NCBI GenBank assembly: GCA_964474755.1
Contig: CAYYUG010000007.1
Coordinates: 27,842-91,841, forward strand
DNA length: 64,000 nt
Origin: GCA-2717185 sp964474755
GTDB taxonomy: Bacteria; Pseudomonadota; Alphaproteobacteria; UBA8366; GCA-2717185
Reading direction: 5' to 3'
The notes beneath the pieces are model-generated. The model was not told the origin of the DNA. It did not search any database and was given only the letters and a program-made list of their open reading frames with translations. Below are positions 33,734 to 43,343 of the stretch, piece after piece. Position 1 is the first letter of the stretch, and each line of letters begins with the position of its first letter. The position numbers were made by a program, and so were the translations under genes.

Positions 33734-34960
33734 TTAGCCTTGCATAACTTCCAGTAACTGCTGCTGGAAATGGTGTACGTTACGCTCCCAAACCGGCGAG
33801 AAAACGACCTCGTCAGCAACCGGAGAATGGCGAGCAATTTGCTGTTCTTCCCAAATGCCAAAATCTTGGCTGCGGATACCATCGCGCCCGTCCGGCTTGC
33901 GGCTCTTGCCAAGCCAGCGGTCGAGCACTTGTTTGCGTGCAGCAGCGAAGTCCCCGTCCGTCGCCCCTTTGCCGGCAAAGAAGAAGCCCATTTTAGCAAT
34001 CGTACGGTCCGGGCCCAATGGGTCGATGATGACAGACGCCAGATGGTTTTCAGTCACTGTCACCGTGACATTTGGCAATAGTACGCTGGTACAGACCGCC
34101 TGCGATGCGCCCGGCGATACCGGGATTGCTGGCAAGGGATGTTTCACGTCGCCTTTGCCACCACTTTTGGCACGAGCTGGCCTTCCCTTGCGCGCTTTTA
34201 GGGTGATAAAGCTGCGATCTTGCAAGGCCTCCGTCCATGGCTCGCCGGTCTTCATCTCAAGGTCATCCGAGATTTTATTAAAGATGCCCTTGTGGACCCA
34301 AATATGGTGATAGGTTTCCCAATTGTCGTTTTGGAATTTCCAGTTCGCCTGGAATTCCCAGTCCTGGCGCTTGCCCAGATGGGTTGCGCCTATTTGGGTG
34401 CCAGCGACAAGCTTTTGGAGCGGTTCCACATGTTTTTCGATCGGTGGTGCTTTGCCATCGAGGTTAATGAAGATCCAGTGATGCCAGACGGCGCAACGCA
34501 CTGGGACGAGGCTGAGCTTGCAGCGATTGAGATCAGTGCGGCTGCCATCCTTCGTGCCATCGAAAAACGGAATCGCCCTAAGCGCGCCATCAAGGTTCCA
34601 GGCCCAAGCATGATAGGGACAGGTCAGCGCCTTTAGGCCCTTTTCTGGCTTGGTAAGCACCGTCGCTGCGCGGTGTCGGCAGACATTGTGGAACGCCTTG
34701 ATCTCGCCCACCTCGTTGCGCACTAGGATGATCGGTAGTTTGCCAATCATAACTGGCATCGCGTCGCCGGCTTTCGGGATATCGGCTTCGAAGCCTACCC
34801 CCATCCATGTGCGGGGGAAGAATGTTTCCTGTTCTAAGTCAAAAAATTCTTGGCTTGTATAGGCTGCACCGGGCAGCCCTCCGGCTTTCTCTATGGGTTT
34901 ACGGATTGCCGTAACTGCGCGTTTCCCCAGGATCTGTTCAACGGTTCGTGCCATTGGCAT
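33734..34960 (-). CDS. Rieske 2Fe-2S aromatic-ring-hydroxylating oxygenase, alpha subunit
   Basis: A 408-residue oxygenase with Rieske ligands Cys94, His96, Cys114 and His117 (CRHR...CPYH). The C-terminal iron site includes NDNWETYHHIWVHKG. This spacing matches the choline/carnitine-monooxygenase-like and ring-hydroxylating branch. An unusual Lys/Gly-rich insert (KARKGRPARAKSGGKGDVK) lies mid-protein. It is the last gene of the five-gene minus-strand operon, 17 bp after the GGT-like gene. No reductase partner is adjacent. Confidence 0.9.
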   Translation of the reverse strand: MPMARTVEQILGKRAVTAIRKPIEKAGGLPGAAYTSQEFFDLEQETFFPRTWMGVGFEADIPKAGDAMPVMIGKLPIILVRNEVGEIKAFHNVCRHRAATVLTKPEKGLKALTCPYHAWAWNLDGALRAIPFFDGTKDGSRTDLNRCKLSLVPVRCAVWHHWIFINLDGKAPPIEKHVEPLQKLVAGTQIGATHLGKRQDWEFQANWKFQNDNWETYHHIWVHKGIFNKISDDLEMKTGEPWTEALQDRSFITLKARKGRPARAKSGGKGDVKHPLPAIPVSPGASQAVCTSVLLPNVTVTVTENHLASVIIDPLGPDRTIAKMGFFFAGKGATDGDFAAARKQVLDRWLGKSRKPDGRDGIRSQDFGIWEEQQIARHSPVADEVVFSPVWERNVHHFQQQLLEVMQG

Positions 34961-34977
34961 TTCCTATTGTTGCTGCG

Positions 34978-36711
34978 CTACCAGCCGACCGCATAAGCGC
35001 TGCGTCGCGGGTCGGCGCCCGCTTCCCTAATTCCTGTAGTTCCGTCGACCCGCACGGTGCAGACGGAGCCAGCGAGCCATTTAAAGTCCGACCACCAGGC
35101 GACATCGTGCCCGAGTTCCGACAGTGCGTTGCCGATTGCCCTATCGATGCGGCCTTCCAAGTTTATTCGGCCGGGCTGATAACTATGAGGTAGAGCCGAG
35201 CCAGGCCAGCTGTAGCTCGCAATACGCGGCGCTTCGACAGCGGCTTGGGGGTCCATTCCGAAGACGTGTACGTTCAAAAACGCCTGCATTTGCGCCTGGC
35301 CAACGACCTCGCTTCCCGGCGAACCGAAGGGTTGTATAGTGCCGTCTGCACTAATCGCGAGCATCGGGCTCGCAGACATGCGGGGTCGTCGCCCAGGGCC
35401 GACACAAGCTGGATGATCGGGGTTAGTATATGCACGGGAACCCCACATGGAGGCAGTAAGACCTGTGCCTGGTGTCACCGGCCCACTGATTACCGGGTCG
35501 CTCGGTGTCGCGGAGAAGACATTTCCGTCGCCATCTACTGCGCAAAGATAGGATGTTTCCAACGGCTGCGTAGCTTCGTCGACCGTCACCGACACGCTAG
35601 ATGCATCCTGTGTCCAAGGCGGCGGCACATTGCCGTTAATGGCACCGGGCGGTGGCATCTGCGGCCAGGCCTCGTCCGGTTGGATCAACGCACTGCGTTT
35701 TTTGGCGTAGGCTTTCGAAAGTAAGGTGTCGAGTGGTACGTCAACGAATTTGGTGTCTCCGTAATAATATTCGCGGTCTGCTGCCGCGAGCTTAAGCGCT
35801 TCGGCGACAGTGTGGATGTATTCTGTCGAGTTGTGGCCGAGTGCAACTAAGTCGATAGGCTCGAGAAAGTTCAGCGCTTCGAGGATCATCGGGCCTTGGC
35901 ACCAAGGGCCAGTCGAGTAGATGTCAGTGCCGTGGAAAGTCGTATGACAAGGGGGTTCAATTTCAGCCCGAAATGCAGCGAGATCTTCGCGTGTCATGAG
36001 GCCACCGTCACACTCCTGATGGCGGACTAAGGCCTCAGCGATGTCGCCTTTATAGAAAGCGTCACGGGCAGCCTGGAATCCAGCCGTGCGGCCTAGGTCT
36101 CTATGTGCAGTCTCCTCATCCACCATATATTGCAGCGACTTGGCGAGGTCTCTTTGGCAAAATATTTGACCGATCTCAGGTAATTTTCCGTTTGGTAGAA
36201 AGATCGCTGCAGTGCTGGGCCAGCGGCTGAAAGAGCCTTGTTTATCCGCAAGGCGGTCGCGCATCATGGGATACATAGGAAAGCCATCCTTAGCGAAGCG
36301 GATCGCTGCTGCGGCGACCTCGCCAAACGACATCGTGCCATATCGTTCTAGTGCGGTCAGCCAAATATCCGGTGCAGCAGGCACAACTGTGTGCAGTAGA
36401 CCGTCCGGTACCTTGCCATTGTGATGTTCGTGGAAGTAGTCGCAGGTCGCCGCTCGCGGCCAGGGCCCTACGCCACTAATCGTCACGACCTCTCGTTTGT
36501 CGGCGAGGTAGATCAGGGTGGGTGCGACGCCGCTGAAACCAACAAACTCGCTTTCCACTACACAGGTTGCTAGCCCAGTTGCTACTCCAGCGTCGATTGC
36601 GTTGCCGCCTGCTTCGAGAATTTGAAAGCCGGCCTGCGCCGAGAGGTAATGTCCAGATGCGACAACATGCCGGCTGGCCATGACGGTGGGGCGAAGTTGC
36701 TGTTCCATCAA
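34978..36711 (-). CDS. Gamma-glutamyltransferase-like Ntn hydrolase
   Basis: A 577-residue proenzyme: ASGHYLSAQAGFQILEAGGN near the start, and the autoprocessing nucleophile Thr386 in LETSYLCAVDGDGNVFSAT. The canonical TTH is TSY here. Later blocks are GPGRRPRMSASPMLAI and GSPGSEVVGQAQMQAFLNVH. No signal peptide is visible, unlike periplasmic GGT, so it is probably cytoplasmic. Family members also include oxamate and other amide hydrolases. It sits between CoA-transferase and Rieske genes with gaps of 10 and 17 bp. Confidence 0.88.
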   Translation of the reverse strand: MMEQQLRPTVMASRHVVASGHYLSAQAGFQILEAGGNAIDAGVATGLATCVVESEFVGFSGVAPTLIYLADKREVVTISGVGPWPRAATCDYFHEHHNGKVPDGLLHTVVPAAPDIWLTALERYGTMSFGEVAAAAIRFAKDGFPMYPMMRDRLADKQGSFSRWPSTAAIFLPNGKLPEIGQIFCQRDLAKSLQYMVDEETAHRDLGRTAGFQAARDAFYKGDIAEALVRHQECDGGLMTREDLAAFRAEIEPPCHTTFHGTDIYSTGPWCQGPMILEALNFLEPIDLVALGHNSTEYIHTVAEALKLAAADREYYYGDTKFVDVPLDTLLSKAYAKKRSALIQPDEAWPQMPPPGAINGNVPPPWTQDASSVSVTVDEATQPLETSYLCAVDGDGNVFSATPSDPVISGPVTPGTGLTASMWGSRAYTNPDHPACVGPGRRPRMSASPMLAISADGTIQPFGSPGSEVVGQAQMQAFLNVHVFGMDPQAAVEAPRIASYSWPGSALPHSYQPGRINLEGRIDRAIGNALSELGHDVAWWSDFKWLAGSVCTVRVDGTTGIREAGADPRRSAYAVGW

Positions 36712-36721
36712 GATTTATCCC

Positions 36722-38116
36722 TTACGCTGGCCAGACCGGTTCATGCGTGCCAAGCGGCACGACCGGACGTGCCCAATGGGGTGTCGTTTCGGAGAGCTGA
36801 ACCGCAGGAGCTAGATGTTCCAGTTCGCCGAAGGGCGTGTTACTGCGCATCAATAGGTCGGCAACATCCTCTGCATTTGGGTCCGGTAGCGAAAACGCGT
36901 CTGCGTCGGCATTAATGCGGCCCAAACCCTTCAGCCAGTGTGCAGTCTGAACCAGCGACACCTGGACGTGATAGCTACCGCCTTCGCGCGCGCGGCGGCC
37001 TAGCGCTGCCATCGCACCGAAGGCCATCAGATAGCCGCTGGCGTAGTCCAGTAAGGAGACCGGCAGATGACGAGGCCTATCCTTGCCCTGTTCGTCACAT
37101 ATTCCGGTAGCATTTTGCACTAGCGTGTCGAAGCCGCGCCGGTTGCACCAGGGTCCTGCGCGTCCATAGGCGCAAAGCGAGACGTAGACGATACCGGGCC
37201 GGATTGCCGCAAGTTCTTCTGGGCTGAAGCCCCGAGCGGCGAGCGTATCCGGCCGGTAGCCCTGCGTGAAAATGTCGCCGCCGCGGACCAACTCTCTAAG
37301 GGTTTCGCGTCCGGACGCGACCCGTAGATCGACATGGGCGGCCAACTTGCCGTGTCCGGTATCCATGACCAGAGCGGGGTGGAAAGGCAAATGCGGACCG
37401 CTGATCCGCATAACGTCGGCGCCATGTTCGGCCAAGGTTCGGCCGCAAGTGGGTCCAGCCAGAACCCGTGTCAGGTCGAGCGCACGGATGCCAGAGAGCG
37501 GTCGGTCGCCCGCGGGTAGCGGCTCCGGTTTGCTGTTGCCGATACAGGTGATTTCCATCAGCGGCAAGCCGTCCACTGCGGTCGCGTGTTCAGATGCTTC
37601 CCATTCTGTTGCGGTGCGGGTCATGGTGCAGCACAAGCCTGCTGTAACCAGTTTTGCTTCTAATTTTTCGGCATCCCATCCATTAACTGCCTGTGCAACC
37701 GCTTCCTTGGTGGCCTCGCATCCAAGGATCTTTAAGGTGCCATCGCGATGATGTGGAAAATTGCAGTGCAACTGGACCCAACGCCCGTCTCCGCATTGAT
37801 AGAAATCGGAAATGTCAGCCATGCCGCTAGATGCTTCGCCACCCAGTTTGCGCGTATATCGGCTGCTGCGCATAGCTATCGCGCCAGTCCGTAGATCCAT
37901 GCCGACATCTTGCCGGCGGCCGGTTCGCAGCTCCCACAGGTCGGCTGCTGCCAATCCACAGGCGGCAATTGATGCTGCACCAGCGGTACCGATCAGGAAA
38001 TTCGATGGCAAAATTGGATCGGCACCGCTGAAGGTAACATGATCGGCAGGGACCGTGTCGAAACCGACCGTATCAAGTATGCCGGCAAGAGTAGAAAACG
38101 GTGTCTGTTTGGTCAT
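36722..38116 (-). CDS. CaiB/BaiF-type CoA-transferase, long form
   Basis: A 464-residue protein. The N-terminal part (GTAGAASIAACGLAAADLWE, RRQDVGMDLRTGAIAM) resembles the C-terminal half of a CaiB protein. It is followed by a second start-like region LSGIRALDLTRVLAGPTCGR and the active-site region RRGFDTLVQNATGIC. It looks like a rearranged or fused two-part CoA-transferase. The ATG at 38116 follows GGGGAGAT. It is 16 bp after the acyl-CoA dehydrogenase stop. Confidence 0.85.
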   Translation of the reverse strand: MTKQTPFSTLAGILDTVGFDTVPADHVTFSGADPILPSNFLIGTAGAASIAACGLAAADLWELRTGRRQDVGMDLRTGAIAMRSSRYTRKLGGEASSGMADISDFYQCGDGRWVQLHCNFPHHRDGTLKILGCEATKEAVAQAVNGWDAEKLEAKLVTAGLCCTMTRTATEWEASEHATAVDGLPLMEITCIGNSKPEPLPAGDRPLSGIRALDLTRVLAGPTCGRTLAEHGADVMRISGPHLPFHPALVMDTGHGKLAAHVDLRVASGRETLRELVRGGDIFTQGYRPDTLAARGFSPEELAAIRPGIVYVSLCAYGRAGPWCNRRGFDTLVQNATGICDEQGKDRPRHLPVSLLDYASGYLMAFGAMAALGRRAREGGSYHVQVSLVQTAHWLKGLGRINADADAFSLPDPNAEDVADLLMRSNTPFGELEHLAPAVQLSETTPHWARPVVPLGTHEPVWPA

Positions 38117-38132
38117 CGATACGATCTCCCCG

Positions 38133-39094
38133 TTATGCCGGTACCAGGCCAAGTGCTTGTTCCATGAGTTTACGGTGATGTCTTGGTGCACCGAGACAGT
38201 GATAGAGCGAGCGCGACATTTTGGTGTGTAGGGTTAACCCATATTCGCGCATCACGCCGATGCCGGCATGGACCTCGTGCGTATAGTCGCAAGCGCGCAA
38301 ATAACCATCGGAGGCCAGCGCCTTGGCCATATGCACGCTACTGGTCGCGTTCTGCCCAGTGTCCAGCTTCCACAATGCCTCGTAAGTCGGCCAGCGGGCG
38401 GCGTCCAGAAAATTTACAATATGGATGATGTGGTCCTGTACCCGTTGAAATTTTCCGATCGGCTGGCCGAACTGGGTGCGTTCTCGGGAGTAATCGACGG
38501 ACATTTTGAATAATGCTTCGCAGGCGCCTACCTTATAGGCGCAGAATATTGGTATGGCACTGTTCAGTGNNNNNNNNNNNNNNNNNNNNNNNNNNNNNNN
38601 NNNNNNNNNNNNNNNNNNNNNNNNNNNNNNNNNNNNNNNNNNNNNNNNNNNNNNNNNNNNNNNNNNNNNCTCGCTGACATCGAAATATGGTTCGGTGACC
38701 AGCCGTAACGTTTTTCGGTGACTGCCAGCGCTACGATCCGTTCGCCCAGGGCGATTTCGGGCAGCCAGGCTTTCTTTTGAGTTTCGTTGCCAGTATTTAA
38801 GACGATGAGCGCTCCAAGTACGCCGGAGGAAAAGAATGGTCCCGGCACTGGACCGCGGCCCAGCTCCTCGAACAGCACCGCGGCATCGGTCAGGCTGTTT
38901 CCCGTGCCGCCGTAGACTTCTGGGATTACCATACCCATCCAGCCCAGTTGTGCTGTCTTCCGCCATAGCGCGTCGGTCATGGGAACCGGCTGTTCATCAA
39001 GCGTCAGTAGGACCTCTTTTGCGAAATCGTTGTGCACCACGTCACGTGCTGAATCTCGGATCAGCTGCTGTGTCTCTGTCAGGGAAAGATCCAT
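38133..39094 (-). CDS. Acyl-CoA dehydrogenase, interrupted by an assembly gap
   Basis: The N-terminal 141 residues (MDLSLTETQQLIRDSARDVV, VIPEVYGGTGNSLTDAAVLF) and the C-terminal 145 (YSRERTQFGQPIGKFQRVQD, HEVHAGIGVMREYGLTLHTK) flank 100 N. The two parts are in different frames, as expected if the N count is arbitrary. For a family length near 380 residues, about 280 nt are missing. It is probably intact in the organism. It pairs with the acyl-CoA dehydrogenase 11 bp upstream, possibly as a heteromeric enzyme. Confidence 0.85.
38570..38669. other. Assembly gap (100 N)
   Basis: Exactly 100 undetermined bases, the convention for a scaffold gap of unknown length. It falls inside the acyl-CoA dehydrogenase gene; the flanking coding parts belong to the same protein family and strand. 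Confidence 0.97.
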
Positions 39095-39105
39095 GGCCTA
39101 AGCTC

Positions 39106-40335
39106 CTAACGCAGAGCGCCTGCTTTTTCTCGGTCCTGCCGTCCGATGCCGATGCGTCGCGACATGATGACGCGCTGGATATCCGTGGTCGCGCCGGGAT
39201 GCAGAGCGGTTATGGCTTCACGTCCGTACAGTTCCAGTGCGCCGTTCATAGGGCCATAGGTAGTGTCATTGGTCAGCGCATAGGGGCCGGCGATTTCCAG
39301 CATCTTTTCCGCAATGTCGAGACCGCTCAGTTTGCGCCGAAGGCTGAACTGTGATCCTTCGTAGGAGCGAGGCTGGCCGGTTTGTGACATCCAATAATTG
39401 CGGATGCCGAATAGCCGCGTTACCTCGGACTCGATGTAGAGGTCAACTAGTGCTTCGCGGGCCTCCTCGCTCTCTAGCAGCGAATAGCCGTCCTGCTCGG
39501 ATTTTGCGTAATCGATGAATTCCTGGATGACGCGCCGGTCGCCCAAACGCCCGGCTCCGCCATGCTCGACCTCGAGATGGGTGGTCGCGACTTTCCAGCC
39601 ATTGTTCTCTCCACCGACTAGGTTCTCGGCTGGGACGCGCACATCGTCAAAGAAAATTGTGTTCTTGTGACCGCAGCCGCTGCCCCCTTCGCCGCCGGCA
39701 GTGAGCAAATTCAGCGGTGTCACTGTGATCCCCGGCAGATCCATGGGGATCATCAGCCAGCTCAAATTTTTGTGTCTGTCGCCATCGGGATCAGTGACGA
39801 CGATCGTCCAGCTTTGCTCTGCACCGTGGCTGCTGCCGACATAAATTTTCTGACCGTTGACAACATAATCTTCGCCATCGCGAATTGCGGTCATCTTGAT
39901 GCCGGCGAGATCGGACCCCGCTCCGGGTTCACTCAACAGCTGCCAGGTACGCACTAACCCCTTGCATATTTCCGGCAGAAAACGGTTCTTATGTTTTTCG
40001 CTGCCCCAGACCAAGATCGTCGGAGCGGCCATGCGACCACCCGCATCGTAATAGGGTGGCAAAGTCAGGCCGGCGCGGCCCATCTCTTCGTGCAGGATTA
40101 CCACCTTCTCAACTGGTAGTTCGCCGCCGCCATATTCCTTCGGCATGTTGGGATAGAGCCAACCGCGTTCGCCGAGCCTGCGGCCTAACTCGCGTCGATG
40201 GTGGTATTGCTCCAAGGTTAGATTGCTGGGATCTACCGGGAACTCCATGCCATCGGGAATATTGGTATCAAGCCAGGCCCGAACCTCTTCGCGAAACGCG
40301 CTCTGCTCCGCTGAATCTTCGATGGCGAAATCCAT
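39106..40335 (-). CDS. Acyl-CoA dehydrogenase
   Basis: A 409-residue acyl-CoA dehydrogenase with the FAD-domain SEPGAGSDLAGIKMTAIRDG, NGQKIYVGSSHGAEQSWTIV and the C-terminal TTYGPMNGALELYGREAITA. The last block lacks the usual catalytic-Glu/'GTG' pattern seen in self-sufficient enzymes. The ATG at 40335 (MDFAIEDSAEQSAFREEVRA) follows a GAGG ribosome binding site and is preferred to the ATG at 40347. It is the first gene of the operon running to 33734. Confidence 0.9.
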   Translation of the reverse strand: MDFAIEDSAEQSAFREEVRAWLDTNIPDGMEFPVDPSNLTLEQYHHRRELGRRLGERGWLYPNMPKEYGGGELPVEKVVILHEEMGRAGLTLPPYYDAGGRMAAPTILVWGSEKHKNRFLPEICKGLVRTWQLLSEPGAGSDLAGIKMTAIRDGEDYVVNGQKIYVGSSHGAEQSWTIVVTDPDGDRHKNLSWLMIPMDLPGITVTPLNLLTAGGEGGSGCGHKNTIFFDDVRVPAENLVGGENNGWKVATTHLEVEHGGAGRLGDRRVIQEFIDYAKSEQDGYSLLESEEAREALVDLYIESEVTRLFGIRNYWMSQTGQPRSYEGSQFSLRRKLSGLDIAEKMLEIAGPYALTNDTTYGPMNGALELYGREAITALHPGATTDIQRVIMSRRIGIGRQDREKAGALR

Positions 40336-40465
40336 GGACGTCCTCACTTCTTGCTAAAGGCAGGAAAAGTTTAGGCATCCGTTGATGTGCTAACAAGTTG
40401 TGTGCCTTCAGTTGACCAGTTGTTGCGGTTTTGTCAGGTTCGGCCTGCACAACAAGGGGAACGCG

Positions 40466-42178
40466 ATGCGCCACGAAGTAGCGGTTGAGTATAATGCCGA
40501 AGCTACAATGCGCGACGGTGTTATCCTGCGTGCCGATATCTACCGACCAAGGTCCGATGGTGACTTCCCGGTGATATTGTGCCGCACGCCCTATGGGAAA
40601 ACGCGACGCGACATGCATGTCCGTATCGGCGACGAAATGGCGGCGCGTGGCTACATAACCGTCTTTCAGGATATCCGTGGTCGTTACGAGTCTGATGGTC
40701 AGGCGCGGCTACATATGGGTTCTGATCCAGAAAACCCCTGTATTATAGATGGTTACGATACGGTGGAGTGGTGTGCACAAATACCCGGCTCGACAGGTAA
40801 GGTTGGAACCTTCGGCAATTCTTATTGTGGTATGACACAGTGGGAAATGGCGCCGACCCGGCCGCCGCATCTAGTCTGTATGTTCGCCCAAGGGGTCGTT
40901 GCCAATCATCTGGATCGGCATATGAGCGGCGTGATCCGGCTTGGCCGTCGCTTGACTTGGACAGTTATCAATATTAGCCCGGATTTTGCGCATCGAATGC
41001 AGGCAAAGGGTGCACCAAAGACAACGGAAGAGGCAGATACGCTGTGGGAGGCTCGTGACCGCAGCAAATGGCTCTGGTATCTCCCGATATCGGAAATTCC
41101 AGAGTACGTCATGCCAGGTATGGTTGAATATTGGCAGCGTCTGTTGCGCGACACGGTTAAGGACCATTTCCGTCACGAGGAACGTCATAAGGACGTAGCG
41201 GTTCCGGTTTTGAGCGCGACCGGTTGGTATGATCAGCAGGTTGGTACTATCAAGCACTTCACCGGCATGACTGAAAACGCTATGACCGCACAGGCCCGTG
41301 ATAACCAGCGACTGATCGTTGGCCCTTGGGGGCATACAACACTGGCGCTTGATCGAGAACTCGGCGAAATGGATTTCGGCCCGGAAGCACAGCGCGATTA
41401 TTTCGATATTGCCGATGCCTGGTTCAGCAAATGGCTAAAGGGAGATGATACGAGGGTGGATAGTTGGCCGCGGGCGAAAATTTTTGTTATGGGACGCAAC
41501 GAATGGCGCGACGAGGAGACCTGGCCGCCCGACGGCATGGTGCCAACACCATGGTACCTGCGCAGCGGTGGACATGCGAACGGCAATGATGGGGACGGCA
41601 TCCTCTCACCTGTGCCACCGCTCGATGAACCGGCGGACGAATATGATTACGATCCGCGTGACCCGGTGATGACTATCTATACGATGGAGGGCCAACAAGT
41701 ACCCATGGATCAGCGCCGTTTGGATGGCCGGCAAGACATTCTGAGCTACACCTCTGCCCCTTTGGAGGTTCCAATCGAGGTGGTTGGACCGGTCGAAGTG
41801 ACATTGTTCGCATCGTCATCTGCACCGGATACAGATTTCGTTGCCAAACTAATCGATATTCATCCAGATGGCTTCGCGCAGGAGCTTTGTTATGGATTGG
41901 TGCGCGCCCGTTATCGGAACGGGACTGATAAGGCTGAACTAATCGTACCGGGTAATGTTTACGAGTACGCGATCACATTAAATCCTACTGGAAACCGGTT
42001 TCTGGAAGGGCACCGTATCCGCATAGATATTCAGAGTAGCGACTTCCCCAATTTCGACCGGAACCACAATACCGGCGCTGAGGACTATTTCGATCCGGTT
42101 TTGGCCGTCGCCCATCAGACGGTTTTCCACGATATTAGTCGACCATCGCACGTGATGCTGCCGGTGATGCCGCTTTAG
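40466..42178 (+). CDS. CocE/NonD family (X-Pro dipeptidyl-peptidase-like) hydrolase
   Basis: A 570-residue alpha/beta hydrolase with the nucleophile Ser119 in TFGNSYCGMTQW, the N-terminal MRDGVILRADIYRP and RTPYGKT, and the C-terminal beta-jelly-roll domain (APDTDFVAKLIDIHPDG, IRIDIQSSDFPNFDRNHNTG). The family includes cocaine esterase and amidases or acyl hydrolases; the substrate is unknown. The ATG at 40466 follows AAGGGGAA. It is divergent from the acyl-CoA dehydrogenase operon. Confidence 0.9.
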   Translation: MRHEVAVEYNAEATMRDGVILRADIYRPRSDGDFPVILCRTPYGKTRRDMHVRIGDEMAARGYITVFQDIRGRYESDGQARLHMGSDPENPCIIDGYDTVEWCAQIPGSTGKVGTFGNSYCGMTQWEMAPTRPPHLVCMFAQGVVANHLDRHMSGVIRLGRRLTWTVINISPDFAHRMQAKGAPKTTEEADTLWEARDRSKWLWYLPISEIPEYVMPGMVEYWQRLLRDTVKDHFRHEERHKDVAVPVLSATGWYDQQVGTIKHFTGMTENAMTAQARDNQRLIVGPWGHTTLALDRELGEMDFGPEAQRDYFDIADAWFSKWLKGDDTRVDSWPRAKIFVMGRNEWRDEETWPPDGMVPTPWYLRSGGHANGNDGDGILSPVPPLDEPADEYDYDPRDPVMTIYTMEGQQVPMDQRRLDGRQDILSYTSAPLEVPIEVVGPVEVTLFASSSAPDTDFVAKLIDIHPDGFAQELCYGLVRARYRNGTDKAELIVPGNVYEYAITLNPTGNRFLEGHRIRIDIQSSDFPNFDRNHNTGAEDYFDPVLAVAHQTVFHDISRPSHVMLPVMPL

Positions 42179-42472
42179 GCATCAAAAATCAGAGGCGGAG
42201 TGTAATTTTGCATTCTCTTCGCTGGGTGGCTGGTGAACGCTACCCGGGCAGGCACAAAAATGTGATAGACATTAGAGAGGGTGGTCTTCTTTAGTATGGT
42301 ATACACAATCTGGTTATTGCTTTTGCTAACGCCAGTTGTCTGCATTGTATAGCTTGCGCATCGGCGAAGTTGAGAGTTCGTAACCGCTGAAACGCAATCT
42401 GGCCGAGACGGTTTCCAGGCGTGGCGGCATTTGCCGATATTGCCTGAATATTCGGTCGTTTGAAGGAGTGCG

Positions 42473-43330
42473 ATGATGAACGTGACGCCACTCGATGCGA
42501 CGTTTGGCGCGACGGTGACAGACTTGGTACTGACCGATCTAGATGACGGTCTGTTTCAAACGCTATATGACACCTGGTTGCGTTATTCGCTACTGATTTT
42601 TCCAGAACAGCATCTCGACAATGAAAAGCAAGTCGCTTTCACGCAGCGTTTCGGTCCGCTGGAACCAAAACTCGAGCTATATGAATTCAGCAATATTGCG
42701 GCGAATGGCAGTGTGCGTACCGGTCCAAACGATGACATGATCAAGATCTTGAAGGGTAATATGGATTGGCATCAGGACAGTACCTACATGGAAGTTCAGG
42801 CTAAGGGTGCAGTTTTCCGCGCCGAGGTCGTGCCTAAGACGGGTGGAGAAACCGGCTGGGCTGATATGGCCGCTGCCTACGACGCTCTTGACTGCTCGAT
42901 GCGTCACCATGTGGAAACTTTGTCGGCCCAGCATTCGTTGGTGCACAGCCAGAAAAAAGTGGGTTTTGGGCTGAAGGATGAGGACAGCGAATATATGGGT
43001 TACGGCATGGATCAGCTGAGCGCGCCGCTGCGCCCGTTGGTCAAGACCCATTCTGAGACCGGGCGAAAGTCACTCACCATCGGCCGCCATGCCTACGGTG
43101 TTCAAGGCATGACCGATGCCGAATCAGAAACGTTTCTGACTGAGCTGGTCGACTTCGCGTGCCAGCCGCCGCGGGTACACCACCACGAATGGGCGGCTGG
43201 CGACATCGTGATCTGGGACAACCGATGCCTGCTGCACCGTGCCTGCCCCTGGGACATGACTGAGCCGCGAATTATGTTTCATAGCCGTCTTTCCGGTCAT
43301 CCTAAACACGAATTTGCGGCGTTGGTCTGA
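42473..43330 (+). CDS. TauD/TfdA family Fe(II)/2-oxoglutarate dioxygenase (tandem copy A)
   Basis: A 285-residue oxygenase with His100, Asp102 (WHQDSTY) and His255 (WDNRCLLH), and MFHSRLSG near the C-terminus in place of the usual R-x-x-H-R pattern. The start follows a GGAG ribosome binding site. It is followed by a clear paralogue 13 bp downstream. The upstream 294 bp (42179-42472) hold no gene; a GTATAC-centred near-palindrome (42297-42305) is the only feature noted. Confidence 0.9.
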   Translation: MMNVTPLDATFGATVTDLVLTDLDDGLFQTLYDTWLRYSLLIFPEQHLDNEKQVAFTQRFGPLEPKLELYEFSNIAANGSVRTGPNDDMIKILKGNMDWHQDSTYMEVQAKGAVFRAEVVPKTGGETGWADMAAAYDALDCSMRHHVETLSAQHSLVHSQKKVGFGLKDEDSEYMGYGMDQLSAPLRPLVKTHSETGRKSLTIGRHAYGVQGMTDAESETFLTELVDFACQPPRVHHHEWAAGDIVIWDNRCLLHRACPWDMTEPRIMFHSRLSGHPKHEFAALV

Positions 43331-43343
43331 CGAGGTAAATAAT

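Noticed and set aside
42297..42305. TGGTATACA near-palindrome resembling a GntR-type operator
   Set aside because: Imperfect and short, with no GntR gene in the window; too weak to call.
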